A stretch of 46,242 nt of DNA from CAYVUM01 sp964454795. GTDB lineage: Bacteria; Pseudomonadota; Alphaproteobacteria; Rhodospirillales; Defluviicoccaceae. Within the stretch, counting starts at the first letter, position 1, and each line of letters starts with the position of its first letter. The translations under genes were made by a program, and so were the position numbers. Location: assembly GCA_964454795.1 (NCBI GenBank), contig CAYVUM010000015.1, positions 1 to 46,242 on the forward strand, in the 5' to 3' direction. This document shows, in pieces, positions 25,038-33,730 of this stretch. The notes beneath the pieces are model-generated. The model saw only the letters and a list, made by a program, of their open reading frames with translations, had not been told where the DNA came from and did no database searches.

Positions 25038-26324
25038 TCAGGGTTCGCGAAAGGCCTCGTGTCGCAGTTTCAGCACCGGTTTGATCAGGTAGAACAGCAC
25101 CGAGCGCTCGCCGGTGTGAATGTCCACGGTCGCCTGCATCCCCGGTGTGATCGGCAAGGTTTCGCCTTCGCCCAGATTTGACCGGTCGGTCTCGACAATC
25201 ACCCGGAAAAACGGCACCCCACGGTCGGTGGTGCTGTTGTCCGGCGCCACCTGGACGACGGTGCCGTCGAGGCCGCCGTAGCGGATGAAATCATAGGCCG
25301 TCACCTTGACCACGGCAGGCTGGCCGGCGGCCACATAGCCGCGGTCGGTCGGGCTGAGTCGGGCCTCGATCACCAGACGGTCGCCCGAGGGGACGATCTC
25401 CAGGATCGGCTCGCCCGGCGCCACCACTCCGCCAAGGGTGTTGTAGCGCATGTTCTTGACGATGCCGTCGATCGGGCTGCGGATTTCGGCCCGCTGCCCC
25501 TGCTCGGTGGCTTCGCTGAGCAGTTCGCTCAGGCTGGCGATCGCCGCCTCCGCCTCGCCCAGCGCCTCGAACGACTCCCGGCGGTGACGATCGACGGTCT
25601 CGATCCGCTGCCGCTCGGTCTCGACCACAGCGGCGCGGGCCCGGGGGATCGACTGGGCCAGCGTCGCCCGCTCGCCGTCCAGGCTCTCCACTTCCGCCTG
25701 AATCTCCAGGTGCTCCATCCGCGCCGTCAGCTTTTGAGACAACAGCGAGGCCGACATCCCGAGCCGCTCGCGGGCGAGGGCGAGGCTGCGCTCCACCGCG
25801 GCCAGCCGCGCCTCCAGCTCGTGGACCTGCAGGGTGCGTTGCTCGATGCGGGCGTCGAGGACTCCCAGGGCCGACTGCAGCTCGCGCTGCCGGGCGTTGA
25901 ACGCCTCCCGCTCGGCGGCGGCGAGCGCCGGCTGCCGGGCGGCCGGTTCCGCGGGCAGGTCGGGCTCGGCGCCGCCCACCTCGGCGATCAGCCGGGCGCG
26001 CCGGAGCAGTTCGCCATCGAAGCGGGCGCGGAGCTCTTCACGATTGACGGCGGTGGTGCCGAGATCAAGGCTGAGCAGCGGATCGCCGGCGGTGACGATG
26101 TCGCCCTCACGAACGTGAATGGCCCGGATAATCCCGCCTTCCAGGTGCTGGATGACTTTGACCTTGCCCTTTGGAACCACCTCGCCGGGAGCGACCGCCA
26201 CCTCGTCGAGCCGGGCAAAATATGCCCAGCTCAGAAACGCCGCCACCGCCGCCATGATGATCCAGGCGGCGGTCCGCCAGGTGGGCAGGGGATGGCGCCC
26301 GGCGATCGCGTCGAGACGGCTCAC
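25038..26324 (-). CDS. Type I secretion membrane fusion protein (HlyD family)
   Basis: This is the periplasm-spanning adaptor that links an inner-membrane ABC exporter to an outer-membrane TolC-like channel. The 428-residue product has a cytoplasmic N-terminus, one transmembrane segment (AAWIIMAAVAAFLSWAYFA), and a lipoyl/barrel half GKVKVIQHLEGGIIRAIHVR. A long coiled coil (about residues 100-260) and the returning half IRSPIDGIVKNMRYNTLGGV follow. The start is GTG 26324, overlapping the ABC gene stop by 4 bp (GTGA). No TolC gene is adjacent. Confidence 0.93.
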   Translation of the reverse strand: MSRLDAIAGRHPLPTWRTAAWIIMAAVAAFLSWAYFARLDEVAVAPGEVVPKGKVKVIQHLEGGIIRAIHVREGDIVTAGDPLLSLDLGTTAVNREELRARFDGELLRRARLIAEVGGAEPDLPAEPAARQPALAAAEREAFNARQRELQSALGVLDARIEQRTLQVHELEARLAAVERSLALARERLGMSASLLSQKLTARMEHLEIQAEVESLDGERATLAQSIPRARAAVVETERQRIETVDRHRRESFEALGEAEAAIASLSELLSEATEQGQRAEIRSPIDGIVKNMRYNTLGGVVAPGEPILEIVPSGDRLVIEARLSPTDRGYVAAGQPAVVKVTAYDFIRYGGLDGTVVQVAPDNSTTDRGVPFFRVIVETDRSNLGEGETLPITPGMQATVDIHTGERSVLFYLIKPVLKLRHEAFREP

Positions 26325-28123
26325 GGTCCGTGATCTTTGTTTACCGGCCCGGCTGTGGCTGGCGGCTCGGCCGGGCCGGTGCCGGTGGACAGGGTCACAA
26401 CCGCCGCCGCCGTCGTCGGCTTCGGCGCCGGCTTGCGGGTCAGCCGCGGTAGAACCTCGGCGGTCGGGCCGGCGAGGGCGATCCGCCCGCCATCCAGCAC
26501 CACCATCCGGCTGCACGCGCCGAGCAGGACGGGGCTGTGGGTGACAACGATCACCAGCCGGTCGCGACCGAGTTCGTCCAGCCGGCGGCGCAGCTCCGTC
26601 TCGGCGTCCCGGTCCAGATTGCTGGAGGGCTCGTCGAACAGCAGCACCGGCGGATCGCCGAGCAGTGCCCGGGCGATGGCAATCCGCTGCCGCTGACCCG
26701 CCGACAACCGCTGGCCCATTTCGCCCACGTCGCTGGCATAGCCGTCCGGCAGGTCGACGATGAACGCATGGGCGCCGGCGCTGCGGGCGGCGGCCAGGAT
26801 CGCGGCGTCGTCCGCCTCGGGCCGCCGGACGGCGAGGTTGTCGCGGATCGATCCCGCAAACAGCACGCAGTCCTGGGCCACGTAGCCGATCCAGCCGGCG
26901 AGCTGATCGCGGCTGAACTGGCCGAGATCACCGCCGTCGAGAAGCACCCGGCCCTGCTGCGGGCGGTACAATCCCTGAAACAGCTTCAGCAGGGTGGTCT
27001 TGCCGCTGCCGTTGGGGCCGACCAGGGCATGCACTCCGGGGCCGTCGAAGCGGTGGCTGATCCGGTCGATCACGGGCCGGTCCGGCGACTCATATCCATA
27101 GGTGACCTCCTCGAGGGTGAGCCTGCCGGCGGGCCACGGCAGGTCAACGACAGCGGCCGTGCGTTCGCCGGCGAGGGCAAAAACCTCGCCAAGCCGGCGG
27201 CCCGCCTCGGCGAAGCCCGCATAGGTCCGCCACATCCCGACCAGCTGGGTCAGCGGTCCGAGCAGCCGGCCGGCAAGGATGTTGGCGGCGATCAGCGCAC
27301 CGATGGTCAGCGCCTGATCGAGGATCGCCACGGCACCGACCGCGGTCAGTGCCACCGTGGTCAGCATCGTCAGGCTGGTCGCCAGATTGGTGTAGCCGTC
27401 GGCGGCGGCGCCGCGGCTGATCGCTCGCTCGATGGCGTCGGCATGGCGGTCTTCCCAGCGGGGCCGCATGGCCGTCCCGAGGGACAGCGCCTTGACGGTG
27501 CTGCGGCCGGCGATCAACTCGGCGAGCAGCCGGTCGCGGCCGAGGCCGGCCTCGCGCTCGGCGAGACTGGCCCGGGTCAGGACCTGGCCGCTGCGCCAGG
27601 CGAGGAGCAGGAACACCGGCAGGGCGACGAGCAATACCCAGGCGATCGATGGCGCAATGACGTAGATCAGGCCGAGAAACAACAGCGCGAACGGCAGGTC
27701 GACGACCAGCGCCGCCGACGCGCCGGACACGGTGGCGCGGATCGTGTCGATGTCCCGGAACAGGGCATGCCACGAGGCCGCCGGTCGCCGCTCCAGGGCC
27801 GGCAGCGGCAGGCTCAGCAGTTTGTCGAACAGCCGCCGACCGACGGCCACGTCGGCGCGGGCGGCAACCCGCTGCAGCATCCGTGCCCGTGACTGGCGGA
27901 GCACGAAGTCAAAGACCAGGACAACCGCCATCCCGGCAACGAGCCCGGTCAGCGTCTCCAGGCCGGCATGGAACACCACCCTGTCATAAACCTGCAGCAC
28001 GAACACCGGCACTGCCAGCGCCATCAGATTGATGAACAGCGACATGACCAGGACTTCGCGGAAGACCGGCGCCAGCGAAGTCAGGAACGGTCGGAGCCAG
28101 TGACGGGTTTCGGCGACTTCCAT
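26321..28123 (-). CDS. Type I secretion ABC transporter (permease/ATPase)
   Basis: This 600-residue exporter has an N-terminal membrane domain (about residues 20-300) with FINLMALAVPVFVLQVYDRV. The ATPase domain carries Walker A GPNGSGKTT (about 369-377), signature LSAGQRQRI (about 473) and Walker B VLLFDEPSSNLD. It resembles the LssB/PrtD-type exporters. It lacks the N-terminal C39 or C39-like domain, so the substrate is probably recognised by a C-terminal signal. No RTX or other large substrate gene is visible in the window. Confidence 0.92.
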   Translation of the reverse strand: MEVAETRHWLRPFLTSLAPVFREVLVMSLFINLMALAVPVFVLQVYDRVVFHAGLETLTGLVAGMAVVLVFDFVLRQSRARMLQRVAARADVAVGRRLFDKLLSLPLPALERRPAASWHALFRDIDTIRATVSGASAALVVDLPFALLFLGLIYVIAPSIAWVLLVALPVFLLLAWRSGQVLTRASLAEREAGLGRDRLLAELIAGRSTVKALSLGTAMRPRWEDRHADAIERAISRGAAADGYTNLATSLTMLTTVALTAVGAVAILDQALTIGALIAANILAGRLLGPLTQLVGMWRTYAGFAEAGRRLGEVFALAGERTAAVVDLPWPAGRLTLEEVTYGYESPDRPVIDRISHRFDGPGVHALVGPNGSGKTTLLKLFQGLYRPQQGRVLLDGGDLGQFSRDQLAGWIGYVAQDCVLFAGSIRDNLAVRRPEADDAAILAAARSAGAHAFIVDLPDGYASDVGEMGQRLSAGQRQRIAIARALLGDPPVLLFDEPSSNLDRDAETELRRRLDELGRDRLVIVVTHSPVLLGACSRMVVLDGGRIALAGPTAEVLPRLTRKPAPKPTTAAAVVTLSTGTGPAEPPATAGPVNKDHGP

Positions 28124-28293
28124 GACGGCGGAGTATAGGCGGTGGCGGCGCTCCTCACCAGTCCGGCCCGGGCGGGCCAATCCGAGGCCACGCGGCCCGC
28201 CACCTTGACCGCGGCCGCAGCGGTCGATGTACTGATCGTCCAGGCGGTCATTCCGACCGGCGACCGGCGCCGGGTCCGGCGGGGGGAGAGGCG

Positions 28294-30579
28294 ATGGCGC
28301 TGCCGGCGATCCGGCGGGAACGGACCGAAATCACCCAGCCGGGGCGGCGGGCCGGACCCCGCAGCCGGCTGCGCCGCTGGTTCGGACTGAACCGGCTGAT
28401 CGGGCTCGGGCTGCTGGCGCTGCTGCTTGTCGTCTACGCCGGCGAGCCGCAACCGGTGGAGACGCTCCGCCTCAAGGTGTTCGACCTGATGCAGTCAATC
28501 CGGCCGCGCGAGGTCACGGTGCGGCCGGTTACCATCGTCGACATTGACGAACCCAGCCTGGCCCGCTTCGGGCAGTGGCCGTGGCCGCGGACCCTGCTTG
28601 CCGAACTGGTCGACAAAGTGTTCGCGCTCGGCGCCGCTGTGGTCGCGTTCGACGTGGTGTTTCCGGAAAGCGACCGGCTCAATCCGGCGGCGGTGGCGGT
28701 GGGCCTCCCCGGCCTCGATGCCGAGACCAGGCGCTCGCTTCTCGCCCTGCCGAGCAACGATGAGATTCTCGCCGGGGCGATCGAAAGCCGGCCGGTGGTT
28801 CTTGGCCGGGTCGGTTTCGCCGAGCAGCGGAGCGTGGTCAACGAGGTCCCGCTCAGCTCACCGATCCTCGTCAAGAAAACCATCGACGCCCCGCCGGTGG
28901 CAGCGGTTGTGGTGCAGGCCCCGACCCTGATCCGCAATATCCCGGTCATCGAGGCGGCAGGTGCCGGCCATGGCCTGGTCTCGCTGCTGCCCGAAGCCGA
29001 CGGCATCGTCCGCCGGGTGCCGGCCGTCTACCTCCATGGCGAAGCGCTTTTTCCCGGCTTGGCAATGGAGATTCTGCGCATCGCCTTCCAGCGACGGACC
29101 CTGATCGCCGAAATGGACGCGGCTGGGCTCAAGGAGCTGCGGATTGCCCGCGGGGTCACCGTGCCCACCGACGGCGGCGGCCGGGTCTGGCCCTATTTCT
29201 CCCGACGTGATCGGGCAAAGTACGTCTCTTTTGCCGAGGTGATCGACGGGACGGCCGATCCGGCCCTGTTCGCCGGCAAGCTGGTGATCGTCGGAACCTC
29301 GGCCTTCGGCCTCCACGACATCCGCGCGACTCCGGTCGAGCGCGCCACTCCCGGGGTTGAGGTCCATGCCCAGGTCATCGAGAACGCCCTGACCGACGGC
29401 TTCCTGCACCGCCCCAACACCATGATCGCCGCCGAACTGCTGCTGATCCTGACGGGCGGGCTGCTGATGATCTGGCTGGTGCCGTGGATCGGTGCCAAAG
29501 GCTCGCTGGTGCTGTTCGCGATCGTCGCCGGGTCGGCCACAGCGGCGGCTTGGTGGCTGTTCACCGAGGCTCACATTCTGTTCGATGTGGCCTATCCGAT
29601 CATCGCGATGCTGTTGCTCTATACCTTTCTAACCTATATGGGTTATGCCAGCGAGGAAGCCGGCAAACGGCGGGTGCGCGAAGCCTTCGGATTCTATCTG
29701 GCTCCGGCAATGGTTGAGAAGCTGGCCGACGATCCGTCTCAGCTTGCCCTCGGTGGCGAGACCCGGCCGATGTCGATCCTGTTCTGCGACATTCGCGGAT
29801 TCACGACGATCTCCGAGGCTTTCAAGTCCAATCCGGAAGCCCTCACCCAGCTGATCAACAAGCTCCTGACCCCACTGACCGCGGTGATCCTCGACCGCCG
29901 CGGCACGGTCGACAAGTACATGGGCGACTGCATCATGGCGTTCTGGAACGCGCCGCTCAACGATCCCTGCCACGCCCGTCACGCCTGTCTGGCGGCGCTC
30001 GAGATGCAGGCGGTGATGGCGCCGCTCAACGACCGTCTCGCCGCCGAGGCTGCGGCGGAGGGCCGCTCCTACCAGCCGCTGGCGATCGGCGTCGGCATCA
30101 ATTCGGGGGAGGTGGTGGTCGGCAACATGGGCTCGGACCAGCGGTTCGACTATTCGGTGCTGGGCGATGCGGTCAACCTCGCCTCGCGCCTGGAGGGACA
30201 GTCCAAGGCCTACCGGGTCGGGATCATCGTCGGCGAGAACACCCGGGCGCTGGTTCCGGACCTGGCGCTGCTCGAGCTCGACCGGATCCGGGTCAAGGGC
30301 AAGCGGGACGCGGTCAGCATCTACACTGTGGTCGGGGACGAGAGCGTGCGCACCGGCAACGCCTTTCCCGTGCTCAAGGGGGCGCACGATGCCCTGCTCG
30401 CCGCCTATCGCGACCGGGCCTGGGCTGCGGCGCGCGGGCACCTGGCCACCTGCCGCGGGCTCATCGACGGCTTCGACCTGGCGGGTCTGTACGATCTCTA
30501 TGAACAACGCCTGGATGAGTACGAGGCAACTCCTCCGCCCGGAGACTGGGACGGCGTCTACGTGGCCACATCGAAGTGA
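28294..30579 (+). CDS. CHASE2-domain class III adenylate cyclase
   Basis: This 761-residue protein has an N-terminal membrane segment, an extracytoplasmic CHASE2 sensor (about residues 60-360, with VTIVDIDEPSLARFGQWPW and FAGKLVIVGTSAFGLHD), and three transmembrane segments. A cytoplasmic cyclase domain follows. Metal-binding aspartates are D499 in FCDIRGF and D545 in MGDCIMAF. K541 and the Asp in SVLGDAVNLASR are the adenine-specifying pair, so cAMP is the expected product. The ATG at 28294 follows GGGGGGAGAGG. It is transcribed divergently from the type I exporter (170 bp between them), so it may sense envelope conditions. Confidence 0.92.
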   Translation: MALPAIRRERTEITQPGRRAGPRSRLRRWFGLNRLIGLGLLALLLVVYAGEPQPVETLRLKVFDLMQSIRPREVTVRPVTIVDIDEPSLARFGQWPWPRTLLAELVDKVFALGAAVVAFDVVFPESDRLNPAAVAVGLPGLDAETRRSLLALPSNDEILAGAIESRPVVLGRVGFAEQRSVVNEVPLSSPILVKKTIDAPPVAAVVVQAPTLIRNIPVIEAAGAGHGLVSLLPEADGIVRRVPAVYLHGEALFPGLAMEILRIAFQRRTLIAEMDAAGLKELRIARGVTVPTDGGGRVWPYFSRRDRAKYVSFAEVIDGTADPALFAGKLVIVGTSAFGLHDIRATPVERATPGVEVHAQVIENALTDGFLHRPNTMIAAELLLILTGGLLMIWLVPWIGAKGSLVLFAIVAGSATAAAWWLFTEAHILFDVAYPIIAMLLLYTFLTYMGYASEEAGKRRVREAFGFYLAPAMVEKLADDPSQLALGGETRPMSILFCDIRGFTTISEAFKSNPEALTQLINKLLTPLTAVILDRRGTVDKYMGDCIMAFWNAPLNDPCHARHACLAALEMQAVMAPLNDRLAAEAAAEGRSYQPLAIGVGINSGEVVVGNMGSDQRFDYSVLGDAVNLASRLEGQSKAYRVGIIVGENTRALVPDLALLELDRIRVKGKRDAVSIYTVVGDESVRTGNAFPVLKGAHDALLAAYRDRAWAAARGHLATCRGLIDGFDLAGLYDLYEQRLDEYEATPPPGDWDGVYVATSK

Positions 30580-30583
30580 CGCC

Positions 30584-32029
30584 GTGACGGGGACAGGCGG
30601 CGCCTCCGGCTTCAGCACCCGGGCCCCCGGCGGACCGCTGCCCGAGCGGTGGCGATGGCACCTGGTGGCGGCACTGGCCGTCGCCCTTCTGGTGACCGCC
30701 GGGCAGGTGGCCGGCGAAGATGCCCGCTATCCCTATGCTGACGCACGGGTCTACCTGTCGATCGCGGCCGATCTGGAGCGGACCGGGGTCTTCGGCGACG
30801 GCGTCTGGGGCCACAGCACGGGAGCAGGACCGGTCACCCCGGGGATGTTTTTCGCTCCCCTCTACCCCGGCTTCGTCGCCGCAGTGCTGGCGCTCGATGA
30901 CACCTTTGCGGATTCGGCCCGATGTCTGGTCGTGGTGCCGCCCGCGGATCTTGCCGAGCGCTGCGCCGCCAACCTGGGCCTTCTGATTCCCGTGCAGACG
31001 GGGCTCGCTGCGCTGGCCGCGGTTCTGGTCTTCGCCTCGGCCCTGGTGGTCTGCCGGTCGCTGGCGGCGGCGTGGCTGGCGCTCGGACTCGGTCTGGCAA
31101 CCGGGGTCTACGCCCACTACGCAACCCAGGTGCTGACCGAGAACCTCGCCCTGCCGGCCTTTGCCGCCTTTGGTCTGGCGCTGGTTGTCGCCCGGGGCAG
31201 TGACCGGGTGCTGCCGTGGCTGATCGCCGGAGCGGCACTCGGGCTGGCGACGCTGGTCCGGCCCGGCTACGCATGGCTGCTTTATGTAACGGTTCCGTTT
31301 GCAGCGCTGGCGCTCCATTACGGCCGGCAGCTTCCCTGGCGGGAGGTCGCGCTTCTGACGGCGGTTTTTGCCGCCGGCTATGCCGTCGTTGTCGCCCCCT
31401 GGCTGATCCGCAACGCGGCCGTCCTCGGCAGCTTCGCGCTCACCGAAGGCTACGCCACGCTGATTCTGTCCATGCGGATCGGCTATAACGACATGACGGC
31501 CAGGGAGTGGCTGGCCGCCTTTGTCTACTGGCTGCCGGATTTCGGCGATGACCTGGGCCGGGCGCTTTTCGGCAGCGAGACGGTCGCCCGCCTCGGCTTC
31601 GATGGCCCCGACAGCCTGCGTCTGGCAAGCAGCACGCTCCGCGCCCAGGCCGCGGCGGCGGCGGACACCCCCTCCGGACAGGCCGGCTACCTGATCCGCA
31701 CCCACATCCTCGGCGATCTGCCCTGGCATCTCGCGGTCAGTTTCGCCCTCGCCTGGCGGGGGCTGTGGATCGTCAAGTACTGGGGCCTGATCGGCGTTCT
31801 GGTCAGCGCCCCGGTTGCGGTCATTGCCGCCCGGCGGCGTCTGTGGGATTTCATCGTCCTTGCCATGCCGCCGGTCTTCATGCTCGGTCTGCACGCCTTT
31901 GTTTCCGAGAATGTGCCGCGCTATAACCTGATTCTGATCCCGACCCTGGCAACAGCGATGGCGTGGGCCGGGCACCGGCTGCTGCGATCGGCGCTGAAAC
32001 GCCGGGCGCGGACGAACACGTGGAGATGA
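30584..32029 (+). CDS. GT39/ArnT-like membrane glycosyltransferase
   Basis: This 481-residue polytopic protein has at least ten hydrophobic segments. A first extracytoplasmic loop contains GEDARYPYADARVYLSIAAD, the acidic motif position of PMT/ArnT-type enzymes. These use polyprenyl-phosphate sugars to glycosylate lipids or proteins outside the membrane. The GTG at 30584 is 4 bp after the cyclase stop. The frame extends into the cyclase without similarity. The following genes encode a flippase-like protein and a DPM1-like transferase, matching the logic of an Arn-type lipid modification module. Target and sugar are unknown. Confidence 0.75.
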   Translation: MTGTGGASGFSTRAPGGPLPERWRWHLVAALAVALLVTAGQVAGEDARYPYADARVYLSIAADLERTGVFGDGVWGHSTGAGPVTPGMFFAPLYPGFVAAVLALDDTFADSARCLVVVPPADLAERCAANLGLLIPVQTGLAALAAVLVFASALVVCRSLAAAWLALGLGLATGVYAHYATQVLTENLALPAFAAFGLALVVARGSDRVLPWLIAGAALGLATLVRPGYAWLLYVTVPFAALALHYGRQLPWREVALLTAVFAAGYAVVVAPWLIRNAAVLGSFALTEGYATLILSMRIGYNDMTAREWLAAFVYWLPDFGDDLGRALFGSETVARLGFDGPDSLRLASSTLRAQAAAAADTPSGQAGYLIRTHILGDLPWHLAVSFALAWRGLWIVKYWGLIGVLVSAPVAVIAARRRLWDFIVLAMPPVFMLGLHAFVSENVPRYNLILIPTLATAMAWAGHRLLRSALKRRARTNTWR

Positions 32030-32036
32030 GGCCCGG

Positions 32037-32402
32037 ATGACCGCACTGGACCTGCGCGAGGTGATGCAGTTGTTCGGGTTCGTCGCCCTGATGGTCACCG
32101 GACAGGTGCTGCTCAAACAATCGGCGGTGGTCTCGGGGTCAATCGAGGACATCTCGGGGGTGCTGGCGCTGGCCCGCAACCCCTGGTTCTGGCTGGCAAT
32201 CTCCCTTTACGGTTTCGCCACCGTGCTGTGGATCGTCATTCTCCAGGGCGTGCCGCTGTCGATCGCCTATCCGTTCGTGGCGATGACCTTTGCGATCGTG
32301 CCGGCGATCGCCGCCCTGCTGTTCGGCGAGCCGCTCTCCGGGCGCTATGCCCTCGGCGCGGCCATGATCCTGGGCGGGGTCTGGCTGACCACGTCATCCT
32401 GA
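32037..32402 (+). CDS. EamA/SMR-family small membrane protein, ArnE-like flippase candidate
   Basis: This 121-residue protein has four hydrophobic segments: FGFVALMVTGQVLLKQSAVV, WFWLAISLYGFATVLWIVIL, IAYPFVAMTFAIVPAIAALL and ALGAAMILGGVWLT. GQVLLK near the start and PLSIAYPF in the third helix are typical of half-size EamA/SMR proteins such as ArnE and ArnF, which flip lipid-linked sugars. It sits between the GT39-like gene (8 bp upstream) and the DPM1-like gene (15 bp downstream), which supports a flippase role. Confidence 0.8.
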   Translation: MTALDLREVMQLFGFVALMVTGQVLLKQSAVVSGSIEDISGVLALARNPWFWLAISLYGFATVLWIVILQGVPLSIAYPFVAMTFAIVPAIAALLFGEPLSGRYALGAAMILGGVWLTTSS

Positions 32403-32416
32403 GCGCGCCGCCGGCG

Positions 32417-33463
32417 ATGGCGCGCATCGGGCTCCCCGGCAGCGGGACGGGGCGGCCACGCATCGCCGTCGTGGTGCCGTGCTATCGGGTCCGCGCACAG
32501 ATCGACGCCGTTCTGGAAACCATGCCTCCCGAGGTCGACCGGATCTATTGCGTCGACGATGCCTGTCCGGAGGACTCGGGTGCGGCGATTGCGGCGCGGT
32601 GGAACGACCACCGGGTGGTCGTCCTGCGTCACGCCGAGAACCAGGGGGTCGGCGGCGCGGTGATTACCGGCTACCGCCAGGCCCTGGCCGACGGCGCCGA
32701 GATCGTCGTCAAGATCGATGGCGACGGTCAGATGGATCCCAGGCTGCTGCCCCGGTTCGTGGAGCCGATCCGCCGCGGCGCGTGCGATTATACCAAGGGC
32801 AACCGCTTCTACCGGATCGAGGATGTGCGGGCGATGCCGCGCGGCCGGCTGATCGGCAATGCCGCCCTCAGTTTCCTCAGCAAGCTTTCGAGCGGATACT
32901 GGCCGATCTTCGATCCGACCAACGGCTACACCGCGATCCATGCCGCCGTGCTCCGGCTGCTGCCGCTTGAGCGGCTGCACCGCCGCTACTTCTTTGAGAC
33001 CGACATGCTGTTCCGGCTGTCGACGCTCCGGGCGGTGGTGACCGATGTGCCGATGACCGCCCGCTACGGTACGGAGACCAGTTCGCTGCGGCTCGGGCCG
33101 GCGCTCGCCACATTCTTCGCCGGTCACCTCCGCAATACCGCTAAGCGAATATTTTATGCTTACATTTTGCGCGATTTCAGCATCGCCTCGGCGCTGCTCC
33201 TGGTCGGTGGGCTGCTGTTTGTCGGCGGCGGGCTCTACGGGGCCGGGGCTTGGATCAGCTCGGTGCGCTCCGGCATTCCGGCCACGGCCGGTGAAGTGAT
33301 GATCGCCGCACTGCCGATCCTCGCCGGCCTGCAGATGCTGCTATCGGCACTTCAGTACGATATTCAGAATGTTCCCAGCCGGCCGATCCACCCGGTTCTC
33401 ATCGCGGACCTTCCCGCCCCGGCCGACACCACCCCGCCGTCGGCGCGAACCGCCGACCGGTAG
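32417..33463 (+). CDS. GT2 polyprenyl-phosphate glycosyltransferase (DPM1/GtrB-like)
   Basis: The 348-residue product has a GT-A domain with IAVVVPCYRVRAQIDAVL, YCVDDACPEDSG, ENQGVGGAVITGYRQAL and VVKIDGDGQMDP as the DxD-type metal site. KGNRF and DPTNGYTAIH follow. Two C-terminal membrane segments (IASALLLVGGLLFVGGGLYG and VMIAALPILAGLQMLLSAL) anchor it. It should load a sugar onto undecaprenyl phosphate for the flippase and GT39-like protein upstream. An ATG at 32417 is the most likely start. Confidence 0.85.
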   Translation: MARIGLPGSGTGRPRIAVVVPCYRVRAQIDAVLETMPPEVDRIYCVDDACPEDSGAAIAARWNDHRVVVLRHAENQGVGGAVITGYRQALADGAEIVVKIDGDGQMDPRLLPRFVEPIRRGACDYTKGNRFYRIEDVRAMPRGRLIGNAALSFLSKLSSGYWPIFDPTNGYTAIHAAVLRLLPLERLHRRYFFETDMLFRLSTLRAVVTDVPMTARYGTETSSLRLGPALATFFAGHLRNTAKRIFYAYILRDFSIASALLLVGGLLFVGGGLYGAGAWISSVRSGIPATAGEVMIAALPILAGLQMLLSALQYDIQNVPSRPIHPVLIADLPAPADTTPPSARTADR

Positions 33464-33556
33464 CCGGCCAGGAGGCTGCGCTTTTGACCGGACGTTGCGG
33501 TTCGCGGCTTGAGTCCACAACCGGCCGGAAACCACCGGGCCGACGAACTGGCTTTC

Positions 33557-33609
33557 GCAAGCCCCTTGGCAAGCCCCTTGGCAAGCCCCATGGCAAGTCC
33601 CATGGCAAG
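33557..33609 (+). repeat. Tandem 12-bp minisatellite (about 4.4 units)
   Basis: GCAAGCCCCTTG occurs twice in a row (33557-33580), followed by GCAAGCCCCATG, GCAAGTCCCATG and a partial GCAAG. It lies in the 267-bp gap between the convergent glycosyltransferase and PatZ-like genes, where I see no gene. The unit length is a multiple of three, but no supported protein covers it. Confidence 0.85.
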
Positions 33610-33730
33610 CGCAAAGCCCGCCGCGGCCGGTGCCGCGGAAGCCAGGCGACCGAGAGAGCGCCCGGCGCCTGAGCGAAAGACGGCAGGTCCTGTCAGGGGG
33701 CTCGTTGCGATCAGTCTGCGGGGAACCCCG

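Noticed and set aside
30461..32179. A 572-codon minus-strand frame opposite the GT39-like gene
   Set aside because: Gln/Arg-rich shadow of a membrane protein; no ribosome binding site or motif supports it.
33557..33609. Possible CRISPR array
   Set aside because: Units are directly adjacent 12-mers with no spacers, so it is a minisatellite.
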